In this document: piece by piece, positions 50,985-60,068 of the stretch
Position numbering within the stretch: position 1 is the stretch's first letter
How the letters are laid out: every line of letters begins with the position of its first letter
Assembly: GCF_000186245.1 (NCBI RefSeq)
Contig: NC_014935.1
Span: 1-64,000 of the forward strand
Length of the DNA stretch: 64,000 nt
Direction: 5' to 3'
Source of the DNA: Nitratifractor salsuginis DSM 16511
Lineage (GTDB): Bacteria > Campylobacterota > Campylobacteria > Campylobacterales > Sulfurovaceae
Position numbers and translations under genes: made by a program
The notes under the pieces: generated by a model
Told to the model about the DNA's origin: nothing
What the model saw: only the letters and a program-made list of their open reading frames with translations
The model's database searches: none

Positions 50985-52508
50985 TCACCCGTCCATCAGC
51001 CCTACCCGCAGGGCCTCTTCATAGCTGGTGCTCCCCTCGATGACCATCTCCCGGAGCCGGTCGGAGATGGTCCGCATGCCGGTCGCTTTCATCCGCTCAC
51101 GGATCTCGTGGTCGTTGAGCCCTTTGTCCATCATGTTTTTGACCTCATCGTCGATGAGGAAGAGTTCTCCGACGGCTTGGCGTCCCCGGTATCCGGTGTA
51201 GTCGCATTGGCTGCAGCCTACCGCCCGGTAATACCGGCCTTCGGGATCGAGCCCCGCTTCGAGGGCCTGGGCCGGATCGAGTCGTGTCGGAGCTTTGCAG
51301 TGGGGGCAGAGGCGTCGGGCCAGGCGCTGGGCCAGGACCCCCAGGAGGGTCGAAGCCAGGAGATAACTCTCGATTCCCATATCCATAAGCCGGGTGATGG
51401 CGGAGGTGGCGTCGTTGGTATGGAGTGTCGAGAGCATCAGGTGCCCGGTCAGAGAAGCCTGCACGGCGATCTGGGCGGTTTCCCGGTCCCGGATCTCCCC
51501 TACCATCACCACATCGGGGTCCTGGCGCAAAATGGAGCGCAGCCCCGAGGCGAAAGTCAGCCCCACCTTTTCGTTGACCTGGATCTGGTTGATGTTTTCA
51601 GCGTTATACTCGACGGGATCTTCGATGGTGATGAGGTTTTTATCGGGGGAGTTAATGGTTTGCAAAAAAGAGTGTAGGGTCGTCGATTTTCCCGAACCGG
51701 TGGGGCCGGTGACGAGGATCATCCCGTGGGAGTGGGTCAGGAGCCGATTGAAGGCTTCGGTGAGCTCCGGATCAAAGCCGAGCTCTTCGAGACCGGGGAT
51801 ATGCTCGCTCTGCATCAAGATCCGCATAACCACCCGTTCGCCATGATAGGTGGGAAGCACCGAGACCCGCACATCCAGTGTATTGCCGGAGATGCTCACC
51901 TGGGTGCGTCCATCCTGGGGGGTCCGCTTTTCGGAGATGTCGAGGCTGGAGATGACCTTGATCCGGTTGATCACGAGCTGGGTGATCCGCCGATCTAGGT
52001 CCAAGTGTTTTTTGAGAGCCCCGTCGATTCGGAGGCGAACTTCCCCCTTGCGCTCATGGGATTCGATATGGATGTCGCTGGCTCCTTTCTTGATTGCTTG
52101 GAAAAAGAGGGAGTTGACCAGCTTGATGACCGGCGCTGAGGCTTCGCTGGAGAGGAGATCCTGGGCGTTCTGGATAAACTCCAGTAGCTCCGACTCCGCT
52201 TCGATCAGTTCCTCTGAACCCGTTTCCATCTCCTCGAAGTCATTACTGGTTTGAAGTTCGAGAAATTTGTTTTTGAGGCGGTCAAAACTCTCTTTATCGG
52301 TCTGATAGGCCGGAATCTTCAGTCCCAGACGTGCCAATTGGTTGAGTCCCTCGGCCATATGCTCCGGGTGGAGGATTGCCACGGGTTTCTCATCGATCAG
52401 TGCAAAGAGGAGATGATGCTTCAGGGCGGTTTTATGATCGATCTCTTCGCTCCACCAAGGTTCGAAGTCTCGGTCTTTTAGCTGGGGAATCCGCATTGTC
52501 TCTTCCAT
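50985..52508 (-). CDS. gspE: Type II secretion ATPase GspE
   Basis: 507 residues: an N-terminal T2SSE-N domain, the ATPase core with Walker A GPTGSGKSTT (near 267-276), the Asp box (TIEDPVEY), the His box (MLSTLHTNDA), and the zinc-binding Cys tetrad CPHC...CSQC (near 399-430). It powers pseudopilus assembly at the cytoplasmic face. The ATG shares a base with the gspD stop; a second Met four codons on may be used. Confidence 0.93.
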   Translation of the reverse strand: MEETMRIPQLKDRDFEPWWSEEIDHKTALKHHLLFALIDEKPVAILHPEHMAEGLNQLARLGLKIPAYQTDKESFDRLKNKFLELQTSNDFEEMETGSEELIEAESELLEFIQNAQDLLSSEASAPVIKLVNSLFFQAIKKGASDIHIESHERKGEVRLRIDGALKKHLDLDRRITQLVINRIKVISSLDISEKRTPQDGRTQVSISGNTLDVRVSVLPTYHGERVVMRILMQSEHIPGLEELGFDPELTEAFNRLLTHSHGMILVTGPTGSGKSTTLHSFLQTINSPDKNLITIEDPVEYNAENINQIQVNEKVGLTFASGLRSILRQDPDVVMVGEIRDRETAQIAVQASLTGHLMLSTLHTNDATSAITRLMDMGIESYLLASTLLGVLAQRLARRLCPHCKAPTRLDPAQALEAGLDPEGRYYRAVGCSQCDYTGYRGRQAVGELFLIDDEVKNMMDKGLNDHEIRERMKATGMRTISDRLREMVIEGSTSYEEALRVGLMDG

Positions 52509-54502
52509 CAGGGTCTGGAGTTGAGAATGCTTAGAGGGTTTTGGGAACCGGTGCCCGCCTGAGGATGAGGGACAGCACTTCCCGGATGCATATTTTGCTG
52601 CTGCGCCGCGTTTTTGTCGAACATTTGATTGTATCCTGTGTTCCCCCGATGACGCATCCGTTCCCTAATGAAGCGGCTATAGCGATGTTGGATCGACTCC
52701 AGGTTACTTAGGAAGTGGCGCAAGCGGGTAAGATCAGAACTTCTCCTCACAACATAGGGGGTGAGGTAAATGACCAGATCGACTTTGCGCTGAGCGGTCC
52801 CCTCATCCCGGAAAAGACGCCCGATAATGGGGATATCACCGAAGAAGGGGACTTTGTTGTGGGCTGCTCCTGTAAGATTCTTTATCAGGCCTCCGAGAAT
52901 GACCGTCTGTCCGTTGCGCACGGTGGCGTTGGTGGTGATGGTCCGTTTGGTTGTCGTGGGGGTGGGGCTGTTGTACCCGCTGCTGTCATCCACATCTTCG
53001 ATGATGGCATCGACTTTGAGGGCCACTTTGTTGTTGCTGGAAAGTCTCGGTTTGACTTTGAGGGTCAGACCGATATCTTCCCGTTCATAATTGTTGCGGG
53101 AGAGGTCATTTTTGTTGTCACCGGCGGTGGAACTGGTGAGGATGGACCGGGTCTCTCCGACAAAGAGTTCCGATTCCATATTATTGGTACAGAGGATGGA
53201 GGGTTCACTCAAAACGTGGGCTGCACCGTCTTGCTGAAGAAGGTCGATATTGATTCCGAGGGCAAAGAGGGATTTGACATCGCTCAATGAAAAGGCATTG
53301 TCATCGCTTTGTTGGACGAGGGACATAAGTCTTTGGGATATATTGACCGCTTCACCGCCCATATTGCCTCCGACGGAAATGAGCCCGTGAGAAGTGAGCC
53401 ATCCTCCCGTGATCCCGTATTTGGCTCCAATGGCTCTTGCTTTTTTACTGTTGATCTCCACGACACGGGCTTTAATAAAGACTTGGGGTTTTTCCACATC
53501 GATGCGGTGGATGACCTGCATAATGTTTTGATACTGTTCTCCCGTGGCGAGGACGATGAGGGCGTTACGCTCGACATCGGCGACTACCATCGCTTTTTGG
53601 GGGGCTCCTTTGCCTCTGTGTGCGTTTTTGGTACTCATGTTGTTCATCTGGGCCACCAGTTTGCCCAGGATCTTCTCCATATCTTCCACATTGGAGTTTT
53701 TGAGGGGGATCACGTACATCTTTTGGGTGACACTCTGGCCTTCCCGATCCAATTGATGGATATATTCGGCCATTTTTTTTACATTGCGTTCATTACCCAC
53801 GAGGATGATGGAGTTGCTGGCCTCATCTTTGAAAACTCCGACCTTCTCACTGGGAATAGTCTGAGGGAAGAGCTGTTTGGCCATACTCGCGGCGTTGGCG
53901 TAAACGTCTTTAACGCCAGCATGTTTGAGCTTGACGACCATGGAACCTTTCTGGCCAGCCGTTTCAATCGAGTCGATAAGCATCTTGATTGATTTAAGTG
54001 TCTTGGGATAGGCGGTGATGGCCAGGACGTTGTTCTCTTTGAAGGAGACCGCTTTGGCATTTCGACCGAGCAGCGGCCTGATCTTGGCCCGGATCACAGC
54101 GGCATTACTACTTTTGAGGGGGAAAAGGACTGTTTTCATCGTCTCTCCCTGAACGCTTTTGTCCACCTTGAGCCCCATACTTGCTGCTTCGCTGGCTTTG
54201 ACGACCTCCATGAAATCCCCATGGTCGATCAGAGCGTAACCTTTACTCGCCAGGATCGAGTTGGCCAGGGAGAAGAGGGAATCCTTTTTGATAGGATGAT
54301 TGGCGATGAAGTTGATCTTTCCCTTGAGGGATCCGTTGATGAGAATGTTCTTCCCGGTGATTTTGCCGATCATTTCAACAAATTGCTGAACGCCCATGTT
54401 GCGAATATTGAGTTTAATTCCCCCATTGCTGGTTTCTACCTGTCCCCAGAGAAGAGAGAAGCTGATCAGGGTGGTGATCAAAAGTTGTTTATTGAATTTC
54501 AT
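52508..54502 (-). CDS. gspD: Type II secretion secretin GspD
   Basis: 664 residues: signal peptide (to about 20), N0 domain (KLNIRNMGVQQFVEMIGKITG), three N-type ring-building domains, and the C-terminal secretin barrel with the VPFFGDIPIIGRLF motif (near 570) and LVIYLTPYVV. It forms the outer-membrane channel. The last about 50 residues (Gln/Pro/Gly-rich) may be the outer-membrane or pilotin-binding tail. It overlaps gspC by 14 bases. Confidence 0.93.
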   Translation of the reverse strand: MKFNKQLLITTLISFSLLWGQVETSNGGIKLNIRNMGVQQFVEMIGKITGKNILINGSLKGKINFIANHPIKKDSLFSLANSILASKGYALIDHGDFMEVVKASEAASMGLKVDKSVQGETMKTVLFPLKSSNAAVIRAKIRPLLGRNAKAVSFKENNVLAITAYPKTLKSIKMLIDSIETAGQKGSMVVKLKHAGVKDVYANAASMAKQLFPQTIPSEKVGVFKDEASNSIILVGNERNVKKMAEYIHQLDREGQSVTQKMYVIPLKNSNVEDMEKILGKLVAQMNNMSTKNAHRGKGAPQKAMVVADVERNALIVLATGEQYQNIMQVIHRIDVEKPQVFIKARVVEINSKKARAIGAKYGITGGWLTSHGLISVGGNMGGEAVNISQRLMSLVQQSDDNAFSLSDVKSLFALGINIDLLQQDGAAHVLSEPSILCTNNMESELFVGETRSILTSSTAGDNKNDLSRNNYEREDIGLTLKVKPRLSSNNKVALKVDAIIEDVDDSSGYNSPTPTTTKRTITTNATVRNGQTVILGGLIKNLTGAAHNKVPFFGDIPIIGRLFRDEGTAQRKVDLVIYLTPYVVRRSSDLTRLRHFLSNLESIQHRYSRFIRERMRHRGNTGYNQMFDKNAAQQQNMHPGSAVPHPQAGTGSQNPLSILNSRP

Positions 54503-55319
54503 AGTTAAGTTCTACCTCGCTGTTTTTTCGTTTGACAGTGATACTGAGTTCATCGAGAGAGTCGGAAGAGCGATAGAGTTCCATGACGGTTCCCAAATCC
54601 TGGATCGGCTCTCCGTTGATGGCGGTGATGATATCCCCGCGCTGCAGGCCCAACTTTTCGAAAACGCTTCCTCTCTTGACAAAGCGGACACGAAATCCTG
54701 CGATATTGTTCCCTCTCTTTTGCGGGACGATCCCAATGTTTTTCCATATTTTATCGACATTTTTGGTGTAATCGTGAATGAGGGTTTTGGGTACGATGGT
54801 CACATCCCCGTCCCGACGTATCTCTTTTGCCGAGGATGTCGCTTCCGCTTGGGCATCCGGGCCGGGAACCGAGACCGTGGCTTTTCCCAGGGGCGTCTCT
54901 TTGATCACCAGCCGATACGTATGTCCATTTTTTTCTAAAACGGCATAGCGATCTCCCACCTCTTTGAGTCGATAACCGAGGAGCTCTTCTCCCAGTCGGA
55001 CCACGTAGGATTTGTTCCCCTTTGCAATGACGGCGACGCTGCGCTGCGGTCCTTTGTAGACAGCTTGGAGCGTCAGGCTGCCGATCGATTCCCTCGGCTG
55101 GGGTCTGGGGTGGACGACGGGTTTGCGCAGTGCTTTGTCAGAAGCGATCCGGTAAGAGCGGGGAAGGGGTTTGACGAGCCTGCGACGTTCTTTTTCTACC
55201 CCCGAGAGGGGCAGAAAGAGAGTGCTGACGACGGTCCAGAGCAATGTGACAGCGGCGAGGATCAGCAGGAGGATCGCCCCCATCCTGATTAGGGGGGTAA
55301 ACTTAGAATGTCCGTTCAT
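54489..55319 (-). CDS. gspC: Type II secretion protein GspC (PDZ type)
   Basis: 276 residues: an N-terminal membrane anchor (about 10-35), a homology region with the strand pair LTLQAVYKGPQRSVAVIAKG (near 82-101), and a C-terminal PDZ-like domain with RVRFVKRGSVFEKLGLQRGDIITAINGE (split near 212-240). GspC links the inner-membrane platform to GspD. It overlaps gspN and gspD. Confidence 0.85.
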   Translation of the reverse strand: MNGHSKFTPLIRMGAILLLILAAVTLLWTVVSTLFLPLSGVEKERRRLVKPLPRSYRIASDKALRKPVVHPRPQPRESIGSLTLQAVYKGPQRSVAVIAKGNKSYVVRLGEELLGYRLKEVGDRYAVLEKNGHTYRLVIKETPLGKATVSVPGPDAQAEATSSAKEIRRDGDVTIVPKTLIHDYTKNVDKIWKNIGIVPQKRGNNIAGFRVRFVKRGSVFEKLGLQRGDIITAINGEPIQDLGTVMELYRSSDSLDELSITVKRKNSEVELNYEIQ

Positions 55320-55824
55320 AGTACCACCCCTTTTTGTCTTTCCGGAAGTATCGTTTGAGAACTCCCGGTTCCCCGGGCGCTGTCAGACGAAGAGAAATCT
55401 TACGGCTTTGCAGATCGATGCGCCCACTGATGTGTCCGAAATTGCCTTCCGCTTCGATGAAAACGGTTTCAGGGTGCCACAGCTTATGGACCAGTCTGGC
55501 TTTGCTCAGTTTGAGATCGAGGATCTTTTGAATATCGGGGGAGAGGAGAAAGGGGCCGGTATCCAGTTCGCTATAGAAGAGCAGGGTCCAGAAATCGGCC
55601 TCAGGGAGCTTCCCTATTCTGATACCCTGGGCGTAGAGCTCGGCATCGGTGATCTTGAGCCCGAAGGGTTTCCAGTGAAGTTTCTCTCCACTCAGGACGA
55701 TCCCCCACTGGGAGAGCCGATGTTCGAGTAGATAGTAGATCCGCTCTTTCGGGGCCAGGATAATCAGCATGAGCCAAACAGCGATGATAAGGAGGAAAAT
55801 ACGCTTTACCATTTGCATCGGCAC
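55303..55824 (-). CDS. Type II secretion GspN-like protein
   Basis: 173 residues with one N-terminal membrane segment (about 8-25) and a beta-rich domain containing WKPFGLKITDAELYAQGIRIG (near 51-71), the pattern of GspN. Position between M- and C-like genes supports this. Three possible ATGs lie within five codons of the start. It overlaps the M-like gene by up to 19 bases. Confidence 0.65.
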   Translation of the reverse strand: MPMQMVKRIFLLIIAVWLMLIILAPKERIYYLLEHRLSQWGIVLSGEKLHWKPFGLKITDAELYAQGIRIGKLPEADFWTLLFYSELDTGPFLLSPDIQKILDLKLSKARLVHKLWHPETVFIEAEGNFGHISGRIDLQSRKISLRLTAPGEPGVLKRYFRKDKKGWYYERTF

Positions 55825-56213
55825 TCCATTGTGTACTGCTCACCCCGTCGTTGGACTTTCAGGGAGAGAATTTCTACGGGCAGACTCCCGATCCGGCTTA
55901 TCAGCCTGTTGAGGTGGGGGCCGTCGAGCTTCTCGGCTTTGAGATGGGCTTTGTGCCGATCGACGGAGAAGAGGGTGAACGAGGAGGCCGGTACCACGCT
56001 TTTGAGCCGATTGAGCTTGGCGCGTATCCCTTTGCTGCTCCAGAGATGTTTGAGGTCCGAAACTTCCCGAATCTCAGCCAGGGTTGTCTTCGTTTCCGTC
56101 TGGAGGGCGCGGTAGTCGCGGGCCGCGCTCTGCCGATAGAAAAAGGCCGCCAGGGCCAGGAGCAGGGCACCCCCAAGCAGGAGTTCACGGGTTTGGAAGC
56201 GCATCATTTCCAT
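55806..56213 (-). CDS. Type II secretion GspM-like protein
   Basis: 135 residues: one N-terminal membrane helix (about 10-27), a coiled-coil stretch, then a small alpha/beta domain (VVPASSFTLFSVDRHKAHLKAEKLDG), as in GspM. The assignment rests mainly on size, topology and gene order. It overlaps the L-like gene by ten bases. Confidence 0.65.
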   Translation of the reverse strand: MEMMRFQTRELLLGGALLLALAAFFYRQSAARDYRALQTETKTTLAEIREVSDLKHLWSSKGIRAKLNRLKSVVPASSFTLFSVDRHKAHLKAEKLDGPHLNRLISRIGSLPVEILSLKVQRRGEQYTMECRCKW

Positions 56214-57139
56214 TCTCCTTTTACCAGGAGGGTCTTCCCGTTGACCGTAGTGGAAAGCCCCGCCTCTTTCGCTAGCTTGACGAGGGTGGGAAGCTTGCGG
56301 GCCGATGTGTCGATCCTGGCTTCATACCCCTGGGGGGTGATCTCCAGAGAGGAGAGTCGGGAGTCTTTGCTTGTCAGGGAGCCGATGCTATGCAAGGCTT
56401 CCCGGAGTCTGCGTTGGGGACGGTCTAAGTCCCGATAACGTTGAAGAATATTGCGTCGGGTGATTCCGCTGGCGAGGGTGGGATGCTCGGCGAGGCTCTG
56501 CTCGAGAGGTTTCTGCAGCGCTTGTGCGGCACGATGATACTGCCACCCCTCCAGGGTCCAGGCGATCGCCAAAAGCAGCAGGGCGGTAGCGAGGATCCCT
56601 GTCTCTACCGGGCCCAGAAGAGTGTGGCGGCCTCCAAGGGGTAGGCCGAAGCCTTTGTTCGGACGTCTGAGTTGTTCTACGCTGATGCTCTGTTCTGGGC
56701 GATGTCCCGGAGAGAGCGGCAGGAGGGTTACGGTCCCTCCCAGATCGGCCAGGGCGAGTTCCTCGTTCAGCGGGAGCGGGGCCGTGAGCTGATCGCTGAA
56801 CTGCTGGGCGAAATAGAGTTTCCCTATCTTCTCGGCATTCAACCCGGCTTTTTGGGCAGTCTCCAGGAGCTGACGGGGGTCATAGGCAAAGATTTGCCAC
56901 CCCTCCTCACCTTTGAGCACTTCGTAGACCCACCCGAGCCCGGCTCCCAGATCCTCCATCAGAGAAGGGGCGATCTTTTTGGCCTGATAAGCGAAGCGCA
57001 CGGGAAGAGGCTCCGACTTCAGCAGATAGAGGTCCGGGGCGATGATCAGATCGACCCGGGAGACGCTCTCGGTAAGGGAAAGGGGCGGCATCCCGCGATA
57101 GAGGGGGATCAGCGGCCGCTCACTACTTTGCCAACTCAA
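56204..57139 (-). CDS. Type II secretion GspL-like protein, TTG start
   Basis: 311 residues from a TTG at 57139: an N-terminal cytoplasmic actin-like part (ALADLGGTVTLLP near 133-145), one membrane helix near 180-200 (TGILATALLLLAIAWTLEG), and a C-terminal ferredoxin-like domain (RLSSLEITPQGYEARIDTS). The TTG start is preferred because AAAGGA precedes it by nine bases and the overlap with gspK is then only 17 bases; an ATG at 57214 would overlap by 92. GspL anchors GspE to the membrane. Confidence 0.65.
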   Translation of the reverse strand: MSWQSSERPLIPLYRGMPPLSLTESVSRVDLIIAPDLYLLKSEPLPVRFAYQAKKIAPSLMEDLGAGLGWVYEVLKGEEGWQIFAYDPRQLLETAQKAGLNAEKIGKLYFAQQFSDQLTAPLPLNEELALADLGGTVTLLPLSPGHRPEQSISVEQLRRPNKGFGLPLGGRHTLLGPVETGILATALLLLAIAWTLEGWQYHRAAQALQKPLEQSLAEHPTLASGITRRNILQRYRDLDRPQRRLREALHSIGSLTSKDSRLSSLEITPQGYEARIDTSARKLPTLVKLAKEAGLSTTVNGKTLLVKGEWK

Positions 57140-58022
57140 AATTGAGGATCCTTTGTTTGGAGTAATCAAAAGAGATATTATAGCGTCCCTCTCTAAAACT
57201 GTAGAGGAGTTCACAATGAACGTTGGCTTGGGGCAGCTTTCCCATCAACCAATCATAACGCTTGCTCTCTTCACCGATGGAGCGTAGAAACTTGTCCAGG
57301 TCCCCGAGGCGATAATCCTCTTTGACGATGGCCGGATCGATATTGAAAAGGTAGGCGACGGTTTGGGGATTGAGAAAATCTTTGTCCAGCTTTTGGGGTA
57401 CCTTGCCCGGGGTTTGGATCAGGAAATAGTTGGACCACTCGATTCGATAGACATGCGGATCGTCGGCCAAAAACCGATAGTCGTCCAGCAGATTATGAAA
57501 GAGAGCGGGGGTCATACTGAAAGGGCGGGCATCCAGGTCGTCGGAAACTCCCAAGGAGAGATGACGACCCCTCAATTCCGCCTCCAGCATTGCCAGGAGC
57601 CGTTCCGGCTCTTTGAGCTCCGCCTGCTCGGCGAGCCGCTCGAAAAGTCCAAGCGCCAGATGATAGTACCGTTGATACTTGCCGTCTTCGTTCCTTCCTA
57701 GCCAGACGAGGGGGATACGATCCAAAAGAGGGGTGCATTGGGCTGTGAGGTTGTAATTGCCCTCTTTTTCCATAATGACGACCGGACTGGCATACAGGTT
57801 TCGCATCGCGCTTTTCGTGGGGTGGCCTTTCAGGTATTTCTCCAGGAAGTTTTGCACATCGGCACGGATCAGGTCGGACTGGATCAGGGCTGCCTGGGAG
57901 TCGGCTTTGTCCCGTGCCTCCTGGAGGTAGCCGAAGAGGACGGCGATCAGTGCCAGCATGGCGGCGATAACGGAAAGGGTAATGAGAAGGGTCACCCCCT
58001 TCCTCTGCCGTGCTTCTTTCAT
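57123..58022 (-). CDS. Type II secretion GspK-like pseudopilin
   Basis: 299 residues with a prepilin-like N-terminus (RQRKG^VTLLITLSVIAAMLALIAVL) and a large soluble domain, which marks GspK among pseudopilins. It is the only one of the five with Gly before the cleavage site. It lacks the Glu+5 of major pilins, as GspK does. First gene of the minus-strand secretion operon. Confidence 0.7.
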   Translation of the reverse strand: MKEARQRKGVTLLITLSVIAAMLALIAVLFGYLQEARDKADSQAALIQSDLIRADVQNFLEKYLKGHPTKSAMRNLYASPVVIMEKEGNYNLTAQCTPLLDRIPLVWLGRNEDGKYQRYYHLALGLFERLAEQAELKEPERLLAMLEAELRGRHLSLGVSDDLDARPFSMTPALFHNLLDDYRFLADDPHVYRIEWSNYFLIQTPGKVPQKLDKDFLNPQTVAYLFNIDPAIVKEDYRLGDLDKFLRSIGEESKRYDWLMGKLPQANVHCELLYSFREGRYNISFDYSKQRILNFELAK

Positions 58023-58078
58023 CTGTTTCGGACTTCCTTTGCGTATAGAGGCTTGGATTTTTTTAATTTTGCGATAAT

Positions 58079-58084
58079 ATTATA
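58079..58084 (-). promoter_or_regulatory. -10 box of the gspK-J operon
   Basis: TATAAT on the minus strand (58079-58084) within CACTATAAT, 57 bases before the gspK start. The 200-base divergent spacer (58023-58222) must also drive gspG; a TAATAA near 58195 is possible but weak. Confidence 0.5.
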
Positions 58085-58222
58085 GTGCATCATTACCGAA
58101 CCAAGTAAGTATCTCAATCTTTGATGTGATGATTTTGTTCATAATCAAGGCAGATTTTTGTAGGACTCGTCAAAGCGAATTCAAGAAAATCTAGGTAATA
58201 AAGAAACAAAGGATTTTTTGTA

Positions 58223-58636
58223 ATGAAAAAAGCGTTCAGTCTCTTGGAACTGTTGGTGGTCATTCTGATTCTCGGTATTTTGGCGGCGTTCGTGGCTCCC
58301 AACCTCATCGGAGCGGGTGAAAAGGCGAAGCGAGATCTGGTCTGTACCCAGATGAGCAGTGTGGCGCAGGCGCTCAAAATGTTTAAGCTCGACAACGGCA
58401 CCTATCCCGATACCGAAGAGGGGTTGCAGGCTCTGATGAAAAACCCCGATGCGAGCAAATACCCCAACTACTCCTCCAAGCCCTACCTCGAAAAACTCCC
58501 CAAGGACTCCTGGCGTCAACCTTTCGTCTATGTCAAGCAGGGAGAGAAATTCGATCTGATAAGCCTTGGGGCCGATCGCAAAGAGGGCGGCGAAGGTGAA
58601 GGGGCCGACATCTACTACAGTCAATGCCAAAAGTGA
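58223..58636 (+). CDS. gspG: Type II secretion major pseudopilin GspG
   Basis: 137 residues: leader MKKA^FSLLELLVVILILGILAAF split at residue 4 with Glu+5, then the GspG domain containing YPDTEEGLQALMKNP (near 72-86) and the calcium-loop/C-terminal WRQPFVYV...FDLISLGAD pattern. It is the main building block of the pseudopilus. ATG follows AAAGGA. It overlaps the next gene by 13 bases. Confidence 0.93.
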   Translation: MKKAFSLLELLVVILILGILAAFVAPNLIGAGEKAKRDLVCTQMSSVAQALKMFKLDNGTYPDTEEGLQALMKNPDASKYPNYSSKPYLEKLPKDSWRQPFVYVKQGEKFDLISLGADRKEGGEGEGADIYYSQCQK

Positions 58637-59160
58637 CCCTTCCCGATCGACAACATCAAAGGGCGTTTACCCTCCTGGAACTCCTGATCGTCATTCTGCT
58701 GATGGGTGTGATGGCGATGCTGCTCGTCGGCGTTTTCAAGCGGGCCGGTTCCAGGGAAGGACCGCCGAAAATCACCCAACTCAGAGAAAAGGTCCTCAAA
58801 GGGGTGAAGGGGAGCAGAGAGCTTTTCTGCATCGACAACTGTACCCGCTGCTTCTATTTGGAAGGAGGAGAGGTTACGGAAGCGGGCTTTGCGCTCCCGC
58901 CGTTGAGTGCCTACATCGTCGATGCCGAGGGGCAGCCGCACCGGTTGGAGTATGGGCGCTATCAGGATCACCCCGTCTGCCTGCGTTTTCGGAGTGCTGA
59001 AGATGGCCATACCTCACGCCTCATCATCGGATCGGAGGGGGCTTTTTATTACATCCCGAGCTATTTTGGGGAGGTCGAGCGCTACGCTTCTCTGGAGGAT
59101 GCGGTAGCCCGATGGACCCGGGACCGTGATTTGCTGCACAACCGCTGGGATTACTATTGA
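58624..59160 (+). CDS. Type II secretion minor pseudopilin (GspH-like)
   Basis: 178 residues with a longer 14-residue leader ending RA^FTLLELLIVILLMG and a soluble domain with two cysteine pairs (FCIDNCTRC). Position after gspG suggests GspH. The start codon lies inside gspG and its stop overlaps the next start by one base. Confidence 0.65.
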   Translation: MPKVTLPDRQHQRAFTLLELLIVILLMGVMAMLLVGVFKRAGSREGPPKITQLREKVLKGVKGSRELFCIDNCTRCFYLEGGEVTEAGFALPPLSAYIVDAEGQPHRLEYGRYQDHPVCLRFRSAEDGHTSRLIIGSEGAFYYIPSYFGEVERYASLEDAVARWTRDRDLLHNRWDYY

Positions 59161-59543
59161 TGGAGAAAAAAGCCTTTACTCTGATCGAAGTCCTCGTCTC
59201 CGTGGTACTCATAAGCATTGTAGTCCTGGGCATCATGCGCATCCGCCAGCAGAACATCGCGGCGGTTGAATATCTCGAAGGGCGGATGAAGAGTGAACTC
59301 GCCAATACGCTTTTTCTGGATAGGGGATCACTGAAATATCGGGGAGAGAAGAAGGACGCTTTGACGCTCCTGAATCACCTGGGAATCAAAAAGTCAAAGA
59401 CCCGGGAGATCCTCCGAAAAGAGGAGCGCACCATCTGGGCCGGTGACCCTCTACCGATCGAGGAGGTTCCCCTCCCAATCACGCTGCGGGCCATTTCACT
59501 CAAAAACAGATACTCCGCTCGCTATTATCGAATTCTCTACTAG
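59160..59543 (+). CDS. Type II secretion minor pseudopilin (GspI-like)
   Basis: 127 residues; leader MEKKA^FTLIEVLVSVVLISIVVLG split at residue 5, short soluble domain rich in Arg/Lys. ATG overlaps the previous TGA (TGATG). Small size and order G-H-I suggest GspI. It ends the plus-strand secretion operon. Confidence 0.65.
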   Translation: MEKKAFTLIEVLVSVVLISIVVLGIMRIRQQNIAAVEYLEGRMKSELANTLFLDRGSLKYRGEKKDALTLLNHLGIKKSKTREILRKEERTIWAGDPLPIEEVPLPITLRAISLKNRYSARYYRILY

Positions 59544-59565
59544 TGCTTAGATGTTTACCCAACTC

Positions 59566-59574
59566 TGCTATACT
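59566..59574 (+). promoter_or_regulatory. Extended -10 promoter of the next membrane-protein gene
   Basis: TGCTATACT at 59566-59574, 67 bases before the ATG at 59642; GAAGGAG is its ribosome site. Confidence 0.55.
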
Positions 59575-59641
59575 CTTTACATTGAGATTTTGGTTTGACA
59601 ATAAATCAAAGGAAATAAAACAAAAGAAGGAGATATAGCGG

Positions 59642-60055
59642 ATGGGGAAGGGCCTGATTATACTCTTTTTGGTAGGCATGGCATTTGCTTATTTCGTTTT
59701 TCATTTCGTTTCGGGAATTGAAGGAGATGATCCTACGACCCAACTCAGCCAGGATGCCCGAAAGGCGAAAGAGTTGGCCAAGTATTATAAAAAAGATGCG
59801 CTGGGTGATTGGATCCTGGCGGTAGGGAAGGTCCCGACATCCAAAGCGAAGGAAATTTGGCGGGAGAGCCCGGTGATGAAGCAGACTTTGGCCCTTTTCC
59901 CAAAGTTCAATCTGATGAAAGAGACGATTATGACCCAGGTGGAGGAGGGGGAGTTCCGCCGACAACTCCTCAAGCGTCTTGATGATGTGGCGAATCGATA
60001 TCTCTCAGGAGAGATCGATGCCGAAAAAGCCAAAGAGTTGATCCGAAACCTTTGA
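59642..60055 (+). CDS. Small membrane-anchored protein of unknown function
   Basis: 137 residues: one N-terminal membrane helix (about 4-22), then a helical, charged domain (SQDARKAKELAKYYKKDALGDWILAVGKV and a C-terminal DAEKAKELIRNL). No known motif. It has its own promoter and lies between the secretion operon and rarA (converging), so a link to secretion is only positional. Confidence 0.65.
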   Translation: MGKGLIILFLVGMAFAYFVFHFVSGIEGDDPTTQLSQDARKAKELAKYYKKDALGDWILAVGKVPTSKAKEIWRESPVMKQTLALFPKFNLMKETIMTQVEEGEFRRQLLKRLDDVANRYLSGEIDAEKAKELIRNL

Positions 60056-60068
60056 GAGGCCCCCCGTC

